From contig JAGYPA010000034.1 of the NCBI GenBank assembly GCA_018399255.1, forward strand, positions 1-35,067: a stretch of 35,067 nt of DNA, given 5' to 3'. Each line of letters starts with the position of its first letter. Within the stretch, counting starts at the first letter, position 1. The notes beneath the pieces are model-generated. The model had not been told where the DNA came from, did no database searches, and worked only from the letters and a program-made list of their open reading frames with translations. This DNA is from Spirochaetales bacterium (GTDB lineage: Bacteria > Spirochaetota > Spirochaetia > JABMQR01). Below, one piece after another: positions 24,511 to 32,538 of this stretch. The position numbers and the translations under genes are program-made.

Positions 24511-25017
24511 CTACCCGCTCAAATATCTCCGGCTGCTGGGAAACGGTACCGTATCGGTGTTCTCTACGAAAAGACTGGCTGTGTGCTCGGCATTGAGATG
24601 ATCAATATGAATTTCATGGTGTCCAGACAGGCTGAACATATTGAACCAGCTCTGGGCTCGGTCATGATAAAGATTCCCGCTTACGCCTGAATGGTTCCGG
24701 GGCTCCCATCCGTGCACGATTGCTGAAATTGAACTGCAGCCGGCTGAGCAGGAAAGAAGTGGTCCTGGATATCATCCCGAAATACAGGGAAGAGCAACCA
24801 GCACCCGCTCGGCGTTTTCAAGATCCTTACATTTCTGGACATCATCCTTAATGCAGCATCCAATATGGGTGTGACAGTATTCACAGTCATTGCTGGGCTA
24901 ATCCATACGATAGGGGTTATACCAGACAAAATCGCCCGCCAGTCTTCTTTCAAATTCCTGACAACCTGCCAGTCTGGCCGTTTTTGTTAGGGCTCCCATC
25001 AGTACTACTGTTTTCAT
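24511..25017 (-). pseudogene. Decayed NADPH-dependent FMN reductase / flavodoxin-fold gene
   Basis: ATG 25017 has AAGGAGG 5 bases upstream and begins MKTVVLMGALTKTARLAG, followed by FERRLAGDFVWYNPYRMD. A TAG stop interrupts at 24898-24900; the same frame continues with SNDCEYCHTHIGCCIKDDVQ, the Cys-rich CxxC...DDMQ segment of this family, and ENAERVLVALP. A frameshift then follows and flavodoxin-like sequence (MISRTTSFLLSRLQF) lies in another frame. The last fragment (24717-24511) ends the gene. Nonsense plus frameshift mean no active enzyme. It diverges from the decayed GntR gene. Confidence 0.65.
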
Positions 25018-25161
25018 CTCTACCTCCTTACCTGTATCCATATTTTTGTAATATTTGCATCAAAAGTCCATTTAGATTAGGATTATGGAGCAGTCTCCGC
25101 AGCAGTCCCTGCTAATGTATCCCACTGCAGTCTCCCAAATTTTTTCATTGGATGCAGCGTT

Positions 25162-25874
25162 ATGTCGAATACCAAAACACCCCGCTATATTGCGGCTAAA
25201 GAATACCCTGCTCGACCGGATTCGAAAATGCGGCCTGGTGATAATCAGTTAGAATCGAAAACCAGCTGACAGCCAGGCTTGGCATGAGCCGGGAAACCAT
25301 ACGAAGCCATGACGGTCCTCATTCAGGAGGGGGTTATTACCCGCTGCATGGGAAGGAAATTTTGGTCACCCTGGTGTGACCAATCTCCCGATGCGAATGG
25401 ATATCAATTCCGATTTCCGCCGAATTCTGGTGAATGCCGGCTACACGGTCAAAACAGTGCGTACATCGGCATCCTTGCTTTTCGCCCAGTACCGATATGA
25501 TCAATCGAATGCCCGAGATTGCGAGTCAGCTGGATTGCAATTTTGGCCAGCTTTTCTATGCTGACGGAAACTGGCGATCCAGTGCCAGGTTGAGCTGCCT
25601 GAGGATCAGATGCTCAAAATGCCTGATGCTGGGGAATATACGGAAAATATCAACGAATTTCTCCGCGAATACTGCAATCGGAAAGCAGCACACGACCGCC
25701 TGGCTAAAAGCAGGTATCAACCCTTCCATCGCCGAGGGTTTTACTATGGGACCGGAAACTCCGCTGCTCGAGTGGGAAGAGGTCTATTACGATATCTATG
25801 ATCAACGGATCGGGTATATAAAGATTTTCTTTCACCCGGAGATTATGGATTTATCGCTGCTCCTCAAGTTTTAA
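25162..25874 (+). pseudogene. Decayed GntR-family (UTRA domain) regulator
   Basis: From ATG 25162 (MSNTKTPRYIAAKEYPARPD) the GntR winged helix can be pieced together across frames: MRPGDNQLES, then NQLTARLGMSRETIR, then MTVLIQEGVITRCMGR, matching the pattern pGdqLpSEnqLa..lgvSR.TvR.al..L..eG.i. The ligand-binding UTRA part follows in other frames: INSDFRRILVNAGYTVKTV, YTENINEFLREYCNRKAAHD, then GPETPLLEWEEVYYDIYDQR and IFFHPEIMDLSLLLKF with the stop at 25874. At least four frame changes are needed. It probably once controlled a neighbouring operon. Confidence 0.65.
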
Positions 25875-25965
25875 CCTGCTGATGACCTGTGCAGGTTGAT
25901 GCCCTGTTCAGGTTGATCAATTCGCTGATAAAATCTGCTTTCCCATCAATCTTCATCAATCTTCG

Positions 25966-26595
25966 TCAATCTTCGTCATTGCCTCCATTGCGCATTTTTC
26001 TGCCGGCCAGCTTGACGGCATCAATGATCTGCCTATATCCTGTGCAGCGGCAAAGGTTTCCTGATATTGCCTGTTTTATCTCCTCTTCTGTGGGGTCCGG
26101 TCTTCTTGCAAGCAGGTCGTACCCGCTGAGCACCATTCCCGGTATGCAGAATCCGCACTGCACCGCTCCGGCTTCGATAAAGGCTTCCTGCAGCGGATGA
26201 AGGGTTCCATCAGGCTCCTCTACACCTTCTATGGTAAGAATACTCGAGTTATGAGCCTGGGCGGCAAGCACCATACATGAATTTACTTTTTTCCCATCCA
26301 TAATCACGGTGCAGGCCCCGCATTCGCCTATTCCGCACCCCTCCTTGGTTCCCAGCAGCCCCAGTCGCTCTCTGAGCACATCCAGAAGGCGCTCATCTGC
26401 TCGCACTGACAGCTGCTGCAGGTGACCGTTGACGGTCAATGTCAGGGGGAAGAGCTGGCCGGGTACGGTATTTTGTTCTGCGGAATAGTGTTCTGCTGCG
26501 GCACCGATTTGTCGATGATCGTGATTATGCCGGCGACGGTTATCGTGATTATCGTGATTATCGTGGTTATCGTGATTATCGTGATTACTGCACAT
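25966..26595 (-). CDS. Molybdenum hydroxylase, 2Fe-2S subunit (CoxS/XdhC-type)
   Basis: Small electron-transfer subunit, 209 residues from ATG 26595, which has GAGGAG at 7 bases; an upstream in-frame TTG (26610) is less likely. The first iron-sulfur site is CGIGECGAC with a later Cys (NSCMV); the second is CGFC...CRCTG, as in aldehyde/xanthine dehydrogenase small subunits. Unusual is the N-terminus: NHD repeated about five times followed by RRRHNHDH, encoded by 9-base units at about 26534-26586 and absent from the family. The ferredoxin fold starts only near residue 50. It overlaps the FAD subunit gene by 11 bases. The stop region also contains short TCAATCTTCG repeats. Confidence 0.92.
   Translation of the reverse strand: MCSNHDNHDNHDNHDNHDNRRRHNHDHRQIGAAAEHYSAEQNTVPGQLFPLTLTVNGHLQQLSVRADERLLDVLRERLGLLGTKEGCGIGECGACTVIMDGKKVNSCMVLAAQAHNSSILTIEGVEEPDGTLHPLQEAFIEAGAVQCGFCIPGMVLSGYDLLARRPDPTEEEIKQAISGNLCRCTGYRQIIDAVKLAGRKMRNGGNDED
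26534..26586. repeat. 9-base tandem repeat (GATTATCGT) in the 2Fe-2S subunit start
   Basis: About five near-identical 9-base units; the coding strand reads Asn-His-Asp repeatedly. Copy number changes would keep the frame. Confidence 0.85.
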
Positions 26596-27469
26596 GCGGC
26601 TGCTCCTCAATAGTAAGAATTTCCTTCAAAGCACGGGCTGCGAGCGTTCTGAGCACCGGCTCTTTATACGGGGTGGACCAGCGGCGGCCGGTGATTGATA
26701 CCATAATCTCCGCAGTTTTGCCGGCAGCCTCTTCTATGAGGTGCTCGTCGGGTTTCCTGCCCTCAAGCAGCTGCTCAACGGGATAAAAGCGCCGAGGTCT
26801 CGGGGTTACCGACCCGGGCGACAGACGCAGAAGGCTGATCGTCCCGTCAAGACTTTGTTCAGCCAATGCTGCAATACTGATTCTCGCTTTGGCAACGGTT
26901 TCCTTTCGCATCAGCTTGTAAAAATACCCGCGCGCATTCGGCGGCGGCTTTGCAAAACGTATTTCTGTTACCAGTTCATTGTTCCGGCGGGCGGTTTTTT
27001 TGGGTCCGGTAAAGAATTCTTCAATAGGGAGGATTCGCGTTCCGCAGCGCGAAACAAGGACGATCTCCGCAGAGAGTACCATCAGCGGCGGGATAGTGTC
27101 GGCGCACTGGGCAGCGGTTACAATGTTGCCTCCCATAGTCCCGCGGTTTCTTATCTGGGGTGACCCGATAGATCTGGCGGCTGCGCAGAGACAAGGTGCA
27201 TAGTGCTGCAGCAGCGGATCCTGCTCGATTTCAGTATGAGTTGTGCCGGCTGCTATTTTAATGAGGTTTTCATCTTCCCTGATTCCTTGCAGTTCTGCTA
27301 TCCTGCTGATATCGACGAGCAGTTCAGTTGCTTCCGGCAATTCCCGGTTTCTGAGCGCTATCATGACATCGGTCGCCCCGGCTATGCAAAGGGCGCGATT
27401 ATCGTACTCATCAATTACCGCTATCACTTCTGAGATCGTTTCCGGCTGCAGTATTGCCAATGGTTTCAT
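26585..27469 (-). CDS. Molybdenum hydroxylase, FAD-binding subunit (CoxM/XdhB-type)
   Basis: Middle subunit of the three-part enzyme, 294 residues; passes electrons from the 2Fe-2S centres to the acceptor through FAD. Typical motifs: LCIAGATDVMIALRN for the pyrophosphate-binding loop, ARSIGSPQIRNRGTMGGNI, then ADTIPPLMVL. The C-terminal domain (AEIVLVSRCGTRILPIEEFF, LVTEIRF) follows family order. GGGGAG lies 6 bases before the start. It begins 56 bases after the large subunit stop and overlaps the 2Fe-2S gene. Confidence 0.93.
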   Translation of the reverse strand: MKPLAILQPETISEVIAVIDEYDNRALCIAGATDVMIALRNRELPEATELLVDISRIAELQGIREDENLIKIAAGTTHTEIEQDPLLQHYAPCLCAAARSIGSPQIRNRGTMGGNIVTAAQCADTIPPLMVLSAEIVLVSRCGTRILPIEEFFTGPKKTARRNNELVTEIRFAKPPPNARGYFYKLMRKETVAKARISIAALAEQSLDGTISLLRLSPGSVTPRPRRFYPVEQLLEGRKPDEHLIEEAAGKTAEIMVSITGRRWSTPYKEPVLRTLAARALKEILTIEEQPHVQ

Positions 27470-27525
27470 CTATCTCCCCTTGATTCTGGTTATCTGACAA
27501 ATGCCGGCTGCCATTGAGCCGGCAG

Positions 27526-29964
27526 CTACCGCAGAGCTTTTCCGAGCAGTGCCCGTTCAAAGTTGAGCGGCAGCTCGCGGATACGTCGGCCCGTGGCGTT
27601 GAAAAATGCGTTAGCTATGGCCGGTGCTATCAGCTCAATACCAATTTCTCCAATCCCTTTTGCTCCGTACGGTCCAACATTGCTGTCTGTTTCATACAGC
27701 AAAATATCGACTTCGGGCAGGTCCATGACCCCTGGCAGCATGTACTCGTCAAAGTTCAGTGTCTGCAGTGCCCCGCTGCGAACATCGATTTCTTCCATGA
27801 TGCCGTAGCCAAGCCCCTGCATGATGCTGCCGGTAAGCTGCCCGATTACGATATCCGGGTTGACCGCCCGTCCAAGCTCATAGGCAGCAGTAATTTTTTT
27901 CACCGAAATTTTTCCGGTTCCGGGGTCCAAAGTAATTTCCGCAACGGCCGCTCCGAAAAGATAGGTCGGATAGGCGTTTCCCTGTCCGGTAGCATGATCA
28001 AGTTTTTCCGGTTCCGGGGTGAACCATCCCTGGGCTGTGAGGGGAATACCGCGATTTCGATGACATTCCATAGCCAGTTCCGTCAGGGATATGCTATTTT
28101 CCGGACATGCTGATAGATACACGGTGTCGTTGCTGAACTCGAGCGCTTCTTTTCCGCCGTTTCGGCTCGGGTGCGGGTTGCGGGTGCATCCAAGTATTTC
28201 GACAGCGGCACTTGCCAGTCTGGCACGGATCTTCTCGGCTGCAATTTTTACCGCATTCCCGCCGGAGAGAATTCCTCTCGAGGCTACCGTCGGTCCGGCA
28301 TCGAGCGTGATTGAGGTGTCGGTAGGAGAAAATGATACCCGATCCATACTGATTCCCAGCACTTCGGCAGCGATCTGGGCATGGGCGGTTCGGATTCCCT
28401 GGCCCATCTCTGTGGAGCTGCTCTGGATGTTGAGATAGCCGTCACGATCGAGTGTCAGAACAGCCGCTCCGGTATCAAGTCCTTCCCCGCCGAGGCCGGC
28501 ACCTCTGTATGTAGCAGAAAGACCGATTCCAGAAAGCTGCTGCGGTGTAAGTTGTTTCAGATTTTGATGACCTGGCTGTATCGCTCTGATCCGGTTTTCC
28601 TGCCATTTCTTCTTAAATCCGGTTTTATCGGTTACCGCCAGTAATATTTCACGAAGATTTGCCGGCATTTTCTCTGGATCCAGCGTTTGTCCCGATGGGA
28701 TGGTATCGCCCGGTTTCAGGCAGTTTCTCAGCCTGAACTCGAGCGGATCGAGCCGGCAGGCTTCCGCCAGCTCGTCGATAAGTGATTCCACGGCAAAAAC
28801 CAGTTGGGGCGCTGAAAACCCTCGATAGGCGGTCCCGTACAGGGTATGGGTATAGACTCCGTAAATATCAGTCTTTACATGGGGTATCCGGTAGGGACCG
28901 GCTGCATGAACGCTTCCCCGCCAGTTGAGGAACATGGCTTGTTTATTATAGGCTCCGCCTTGCGCATAGACGGTATCTTCTATGGCTGTAATGGTACCGT
29001 CGCGGGTTGCGCCGATACGGTAATGGGAGAAATAGGGATGGCGTTTGCCGCCGATGCGGCTGCTTTCTTCCCTGGAGAGGACCATTTTTACCGGTCGGCG
29101 GGTTTTTGCTGCCAATACGGCGCACCGTGCTGCCATGACGATAACTGATTCATCTTTTCCGCCGAAGCTGCCCCCGATGGCTGTCTGGATTACCCGGACA
29201 TGGTTCATCGGCACCCCGAGGGCTGCTGCGACATTTTCTCTCACGCTGTAGGGATTCTGAATGGTTCCTTCTATGACGATACCGTTACGGCCGGGATCCG
29301 GGTAGACTGCGACCGCTTCCGGTTCGATATAGCCGGTGTAGGCAAATCCCGTTGTGTAGTCACGTTCCAGAATGATATCTGCCTGGCTGAACCCGGTTTC
29401 GACGTTGCCCGAGTACATTTTGTGGTGGGAATGCTCTATATGGTTGTCTTCCAGGTCGGGATGGACGCGTGGTGCTTCAGGGGCCAGGGCTTCCTTGACG
29501 GTGAGAACCGCAGGTAATTCCCGATAGGTCACTTTCACAAGTGAGGCCGCTAGAACTGCCGCTTCTCGTGTTTCTGCTGCTATGACGGCTACCCCGTCCC
29601 CGATGAATTTTACTTCTTCAGCGGCTAAGACGGGGAAGCGGCCGAACATGCTGTTTGAGCCCGGCACATCAGCGGCTGTGGCGGCTGCAGTAAAACCGGG
29701 AACTTTCATTGCCTGCGATAGATCAATCTGCATGATTTTTGCGTGAGCCAGGGGCGAAAGGACATTTACAGCATATATTTGCCGGTATTTGGAGATATCG
29801 GCACCAAAGGCTACCCTTCCGGTCACTTTTTCATAGCCGTCCAGCCGGGCAAAGCTTTTATTTACTGCCTTGAAGGAGATTTCAGGGGAAGCGTCTGTCT
29901 GAAGGAGTTTTCCCTGGTCGGGGTTCTGGTTTGTGTTCTGGTTTACTTGTTTCGTCGGGTTCAT
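27526..29964 (-). CDS. Molybdenum hydroxylase, molybdopterin-binding large subunit
   Basis: Catalytic subunit, 812 residues, of the xanthine/aldehyde/nicotinate dehydrogenase type. Mo-cofactor motifs: GGSFGGKDE at 264-272, AYRGFSAPQ at 379-387 (active-site loop; not the Cys-containing loop of aerobic CO dehydrogenase), SSSTEMGQGIRT, and the catalytic Glu773 in KGIGEIG. The N-terminus is a short Asn/Gln-rich run before the family starts at about residue 38. Only a weak AGG lies upstream of the ATG. Substrate unknown: purine, aldehyde or N-heterocycle. It is the first gene of the L-M-S operon; no maturation genes are in the window. Confidence 0.93.
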   Translation of the reverse strand: MNPTKQVNQNTNQNPDQGKLLQTDASPEISFKAVNKSFARLDGYEKVTGRVAFGADISKYRQIYAVNVLSPLAHAKIMQIDLSQAMKVPGFTAAATAADVPGSNSMFGRFPVLAAEEVKFIGDGVAVIAAETREAAVLAASLVKVTYRELPAVLTVKEALAPEAPRVHPDLEDNHIEHSHHKMYSGNVETGFSQADIILERDYTTGFAYTGYIEPEAVAVYPDPGRNGIVIEGTIQNPYSVRENVAAALGVPMNHVRVIQTAIGGSFGGKDESVIVMAARCAVLAAKTRRPVKMVLSREESSRIGGKRHPYFSHYRIGATRDGTITAIEDTVYAQGGAYNKQAMFLNWRGSVHAAGPYRIPHVKTDIYGVYTHTLYGTAYRGFSAPQLVFAVESLIDELAEACRLDPLEFRLRNCLKPGDTIPSGQTLDPEKMPANLREILLAVTDKTGFKKKWQENRIRAIQPGHQNLKQLTPQQLSGIGLSATYRGAGLGGEGLDTGAAVLTLDRDGYLNIQSSSTEMGQGIRTAHAQIAAEVLGISMDRVSFSPTDTSITLDAGPTVASRGILSGGNAVKIAAEKIRARLASAAVEILGCTRNPHPSRNGGKEALEFSNDTVYLSACPENSISLTELAMECHRNRGIPLTAQGWFTPEPEKLDHATGQGNAYPTYLFGAAVAEITLDPGTGKISVKKITAAYELGRAVNPDIVIGQLTGSIMQGLGYGIMEEIDVRSGALQTLNFDEYMLPGVMDLPEVDILLYETDSNVGPYGAKGIGEIGIELIAPAIANAFFNATGRRIRELPLNFERALLGKALR

Positions 29965-30245
29965 TTGTGCCTGCCGTTTTCGCTAATGTTTTTTCGCTGT
30001 TCAGGTATTTCTTCTTAATTAAGGTACTATGGACATACAGAGTACTCCTCTGCTGTTAAGTAATGCATGCGACCCTCACTTGTACATACATGTTAACCGT
30101 CAAAGCAACAATACCATGGAAAAATGCAGCTGTCAATAAGCAGAAACAGTGATCAGGGCAACTTGCGAATAGCTGCTAATGCGATCGCTGAAAAAGAGTA
30201 ACATGCAGATCTTAAGCCAAATGCATTCTTGACGTGCTGCTCACT
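29965..30245. other. Intergenic region upstream of the molybdenum hydroxylase
   Basis: 281 bases without a gene. It should hold the present promoter of the hydroxylase operon. A perfect CTTAATTAAG palindrome (30014-30023) is the only clear structure. No tRNA, known riboswitch or long repeat was recognised. Confidence 0.5.
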
Positions 30246-30572
30246 TCATATGATGGAGCTGTGAAAACGATTACCCCATACGTGGCCTTTGATACCGTAT
30301 TTCTTGTTGTATCGAAGGGCAAAGACCGAGAGAATCCACTGCATAATGCAAGACAGTGAAGCGATTTCGTCATCGGGAGCTATCAACAAATGTATAGAAT
30401 TATTCATGATAACGTTCTGATACAGTTTGAAACGGTATTTGTCTTTGGCTTCACTAACCGTTTTCAGGAAAAGCACCTTGTTGGAATCGTCAGCGAAAAT
30501 GATTTTCCGGTTGCTGGTAAAGGCTGTCACGTGGTAGTTAACCCTGCTTTCAAGTTTTCTGTTTTGTCTCAT
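30246..30572 (-). mobile_element. Truncated REP-associated / IS200-like transposase (Y1 family)
   Basis: 108 residues resembling the N-terminal part of single-strand HUH transposases of the RAYT/IS200 group: NYHVTAFTSNRKIIFADD, FKLYQNVIMNNSIHLLIAP, and KGHVWGNRFHSSII. Family members normally continue with a Tyr-containing helix and NPVRAG, which are absent, so the gene is truncated at its 3' end. The HUH motif is also weak: the usual NHxH reads NSIH, losing the first metal His. Probably inactive. It sits between the SRPBCC gene and the hydroxylase operon. Confidence 0.75.
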
Positions 30573-30628
30573 ATAACTATAAACGTAAAAAAGTCAGGAA
30601 AAAATTCAAATTCAGGATGAATTCATTA

Positions 30629-31240
30629 TTAACGTTGCTGCAATTTATTACCCGCCGCCCTTCGCTGTGCCTCCTTCTTGACATTGTGCATCATTCCGCT
30701 GACAACTTCTTCGTAGACACTCCTGTCTATGTTAAAATAAAAGGCTTCACTGAATTGGTGGCGGGTGGAGCCTTCGCCATTTTCCGTCAGTGTGTGGACC
30801 CCGGAATAATCTTTTCCTCCGGCATACCCGACATAGGCATATGATCGCGGTCGATCGTATGCGATTACCTCTTCTTCCAATGTCCACTCAGCCCCGGTGC
30901 TTTGATCCTCCAGTACCCATCTGGACCGTGTCCCCACACCTGTACCACCATCGGTGCCGGCACCGGCCCCATTATCAGAAAGGATGGTAACGCTCTTGAC
31001 TCCCTCCTCCAGCTCAACAAATAGTTGAAAATCGGTGATTACATCAAAGACAACCTCTATGGGAGCCTGGATGTCTGTCATTTTGGATATTACGACATCG
31101 TGAGGAGTCCGCAGCTCGGGCATAGCAGCGTGAGGTGTACCGGAACCGGGGACAGCTGAATCGGGTCTGCAGGCACCGGGCATGCGCTGTCCATAAGAGT
31201 TGCCTTTCATTCCTCTGTCTTTCGTTCCTTTGCCTTTCAT
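30629..31240 (-). CDS. SRPBCC-family protein (START/polyketide-cyclase fold)
   Basis: 203 residues. The core begins near residue 48 (VVISKMTDIQAPIEVVFDVI, TDFQLF) and matches the SRPBCC fold: SRWVLEDQSTGAEWTLEEEV, SYAYVGYAGGKDYSGVH, HQFSEAFYFNIDRSVYEEVV. The fold forms a hydrophobic cavity that binds lipids or quinones. The start at 31240 has GAGGT at 6 bases and its ATG overlaps the ancestral E2 stop (ATGA), which supports this start; the first 40 residues are low-complexity (short repeats GGCAAAGG-like), and ATG 31123 is an alternative. CoxG proteins of CO dehydrogenase clusters belong to this fold, so a link with the nearby hydroxylase is plausible. Confidence 0.75.
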   Translation of the reverse strand: MKGKGTKDRGMKGNSYGQRMPGACRPDSAVPGSGTPHAAMPELRTPHDVVISKMTDIQAPIEVVFDVITDFQLFVELEEGVKSVTILSDNGAGAGTDGGTGVGTRSRWVLEDQSTGAEWTLEEEVIAYDRPRSYAYVGYAGGKDYSGVHTLTENGEGSTRHQFSEAFYFNIDRSVYEEVVSGMMHNVKKEAQRRAAGNKLQQR

Positions 31241-32521
31241 TTTGGACCTCTGCCTGATGCCGGGCTCGAGCCTGAACCCAAAATCGTGCCTGATTCCAGC
31301 AGAGAGCGTAGATCATTGAGAAACCGGGCTGCCGGAGCGCCATCTACTATTCGGTGATCACAGGTCATGCTCAGGCTTGCAATCCACCGGAAGTGAGCCT
31401 GCCGTCCAATATCCGCGGTTCTTCAGTCATTGTTCCGATGCTTCAAAATCGCACTCTGGGGAGCATTAAGGATCGGAGTGAAATACTTCACATTCAGCAT
31501 ACCCAATACTGGCTATTGAAAGCAGCCTCGGAAGATTCTTCCGGTCCCAGATCCCGCCTGCCCGATCGATCGCTGCTGCCAGTTCCCGGCATATGGTTTT
31601 CAAAGGTTTAGCATCAAGCTTCCGCAGTACCGGAACCACCAGACCGTAATCGACATCAACGGCGACCCCGATGTCTATCGGATATGTAGTAAGGAGTTCG
31701 CCGCCCTCGATAATGGTCCTGATGCCGGGGTGGCGGGTTAAGGTTTCAGCTGCAGCTTTCAGGATCACCGCTGTCCAGCTCAATTTGATGCCGTCGGCAG
31801 CAAAAACAGGCTTTAACACTTTATATGCTTTTACAAGATCAGTTATGTCGGCATCCATCATGATGGTTGACTGGGCCGATCCGCTGAGGCTTTCCATCAT
31901 CCGGCGGGCTGTCACCTTGCGGATGGTGCTCATCCGGGCTCCGTTCCTGCTTTCTGAAGGTTTCACCGCGTTCGCTGCTCCTGCAGGTCCAGATGTTTCC
32001 GCAGGCTTTGACAGCTCATCAGGCTTTTTCGTATTCACGGCTTTTGCGGATGCCTTACCGCCCGCCCATGCTCGTATATCTTCCCGCGTAATGGCCCCAA
32101 GAATGCCGGTCCCCGCGATGCTGCGGTAATCGATATTCAGCTCTTCAGCCAACACCAGGGCTTTGGGAGTAATTCTCAGCCCCGACCCAGATCCCGACCC
32201 AGATCCAGATCCCGATCCCGGCACTTCATCGGGAACGTCTGCATCCGCAGAGACATCAGTCAGCAATGCTGATATATCCTCATCGGCACCGGCCAGCACA
32301 GCCAGCGGCGCTCCGCAGGGCAGCGTCTCGCCCTGCGGACAGAGGATCGCACGCAGAACCCCATCCTCGGGAGCCTCCAGCTCATTGGAAAGCTTCTCTA
32401 TTTCGATCTCGCACAGCACATCGCCTGCGGAAACCGCATCCCCCTCAGCAGCCAGCCAGGATGCCAGGGTTCCCTCTTCCATATTGGCACCGTAGCGCGG
32501 CATTCGCAGCAAAACAGCCAC
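31238..32521 (-). pseudogene. 2-oxoacid/acetoin dehydrogenase E2, frameshifted at its catalytic end
   Basis: GTG 32521 follows AAGGAGG at 5 bases. The open part (to 31466, 351 residues) has a lipoyl domain (EIEIEKLSNELEAPEDG, Lys43 as lipoylation site), a Gly-Ser linker from a hexamer repeat, a peripheral-subunit-binding domain (ITPKALVLAEELNIDYRSI) and most of the acyltransferase domain. Frame then changes near 31503, 31440 and 31389. Conserved E2 sequence continues in other frames: GMLNVKYFTPILNAPQSAIL, then TEEPRILDGRL, then TCDHRIVDGAPAARFLNDL (31339-31359 holds the His/Asp motif), ending at a TGA overlapping the SRPBCC start. As read, the catalytic His is lost; the truncated protein could still carry lipoate. 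Confidence 0.8.
32182..32220. repeat. Hexamer repeat in the E2 linker
   Basis: CCCGAC / CCAGAT / CCCGAT-type 6-base units; the coding strand gives Gly-Ser repeated seven times between the lipoyl and subunit-binding domains, where flexible linkers are expected. Confidence 0.85.
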
Positions 32522-32538
32522 AGGAACCTCCTTTTTTT

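Noticed and set aside
24543-24552. ACGGTACCGT palindrome as a third LacI operator
   Set aside because: It lies inside the decayed FMN reductase gene, lacks the CGTTxCCGGTAACG core and has no gene start nearby in a suitable position.
26534-26586. Tandem array as a CRISPR
   Set aside because: Units are 9 bases without spacers and are translated as NHD; the GCGCCCC and CATCAG arrays also lack spacers. No cas gene is present.
27526-29964. Aerobic CO dehydrogenase large subunit (CoxL form I)
   Set aside because: The active-site loop reads AYRGFSAPQ and lacks the AYRCSFR Cys motif, so another hydroxylase substrate is more likely.
31044-31343. 99-codon - strand ORF as a separate gene
   Set aside because: Its beginning (the ALRQPGFSMIYAL segment) is an out-of-frame reading of the E2 end, and the rest is out of frame with the SRPBCC gene.
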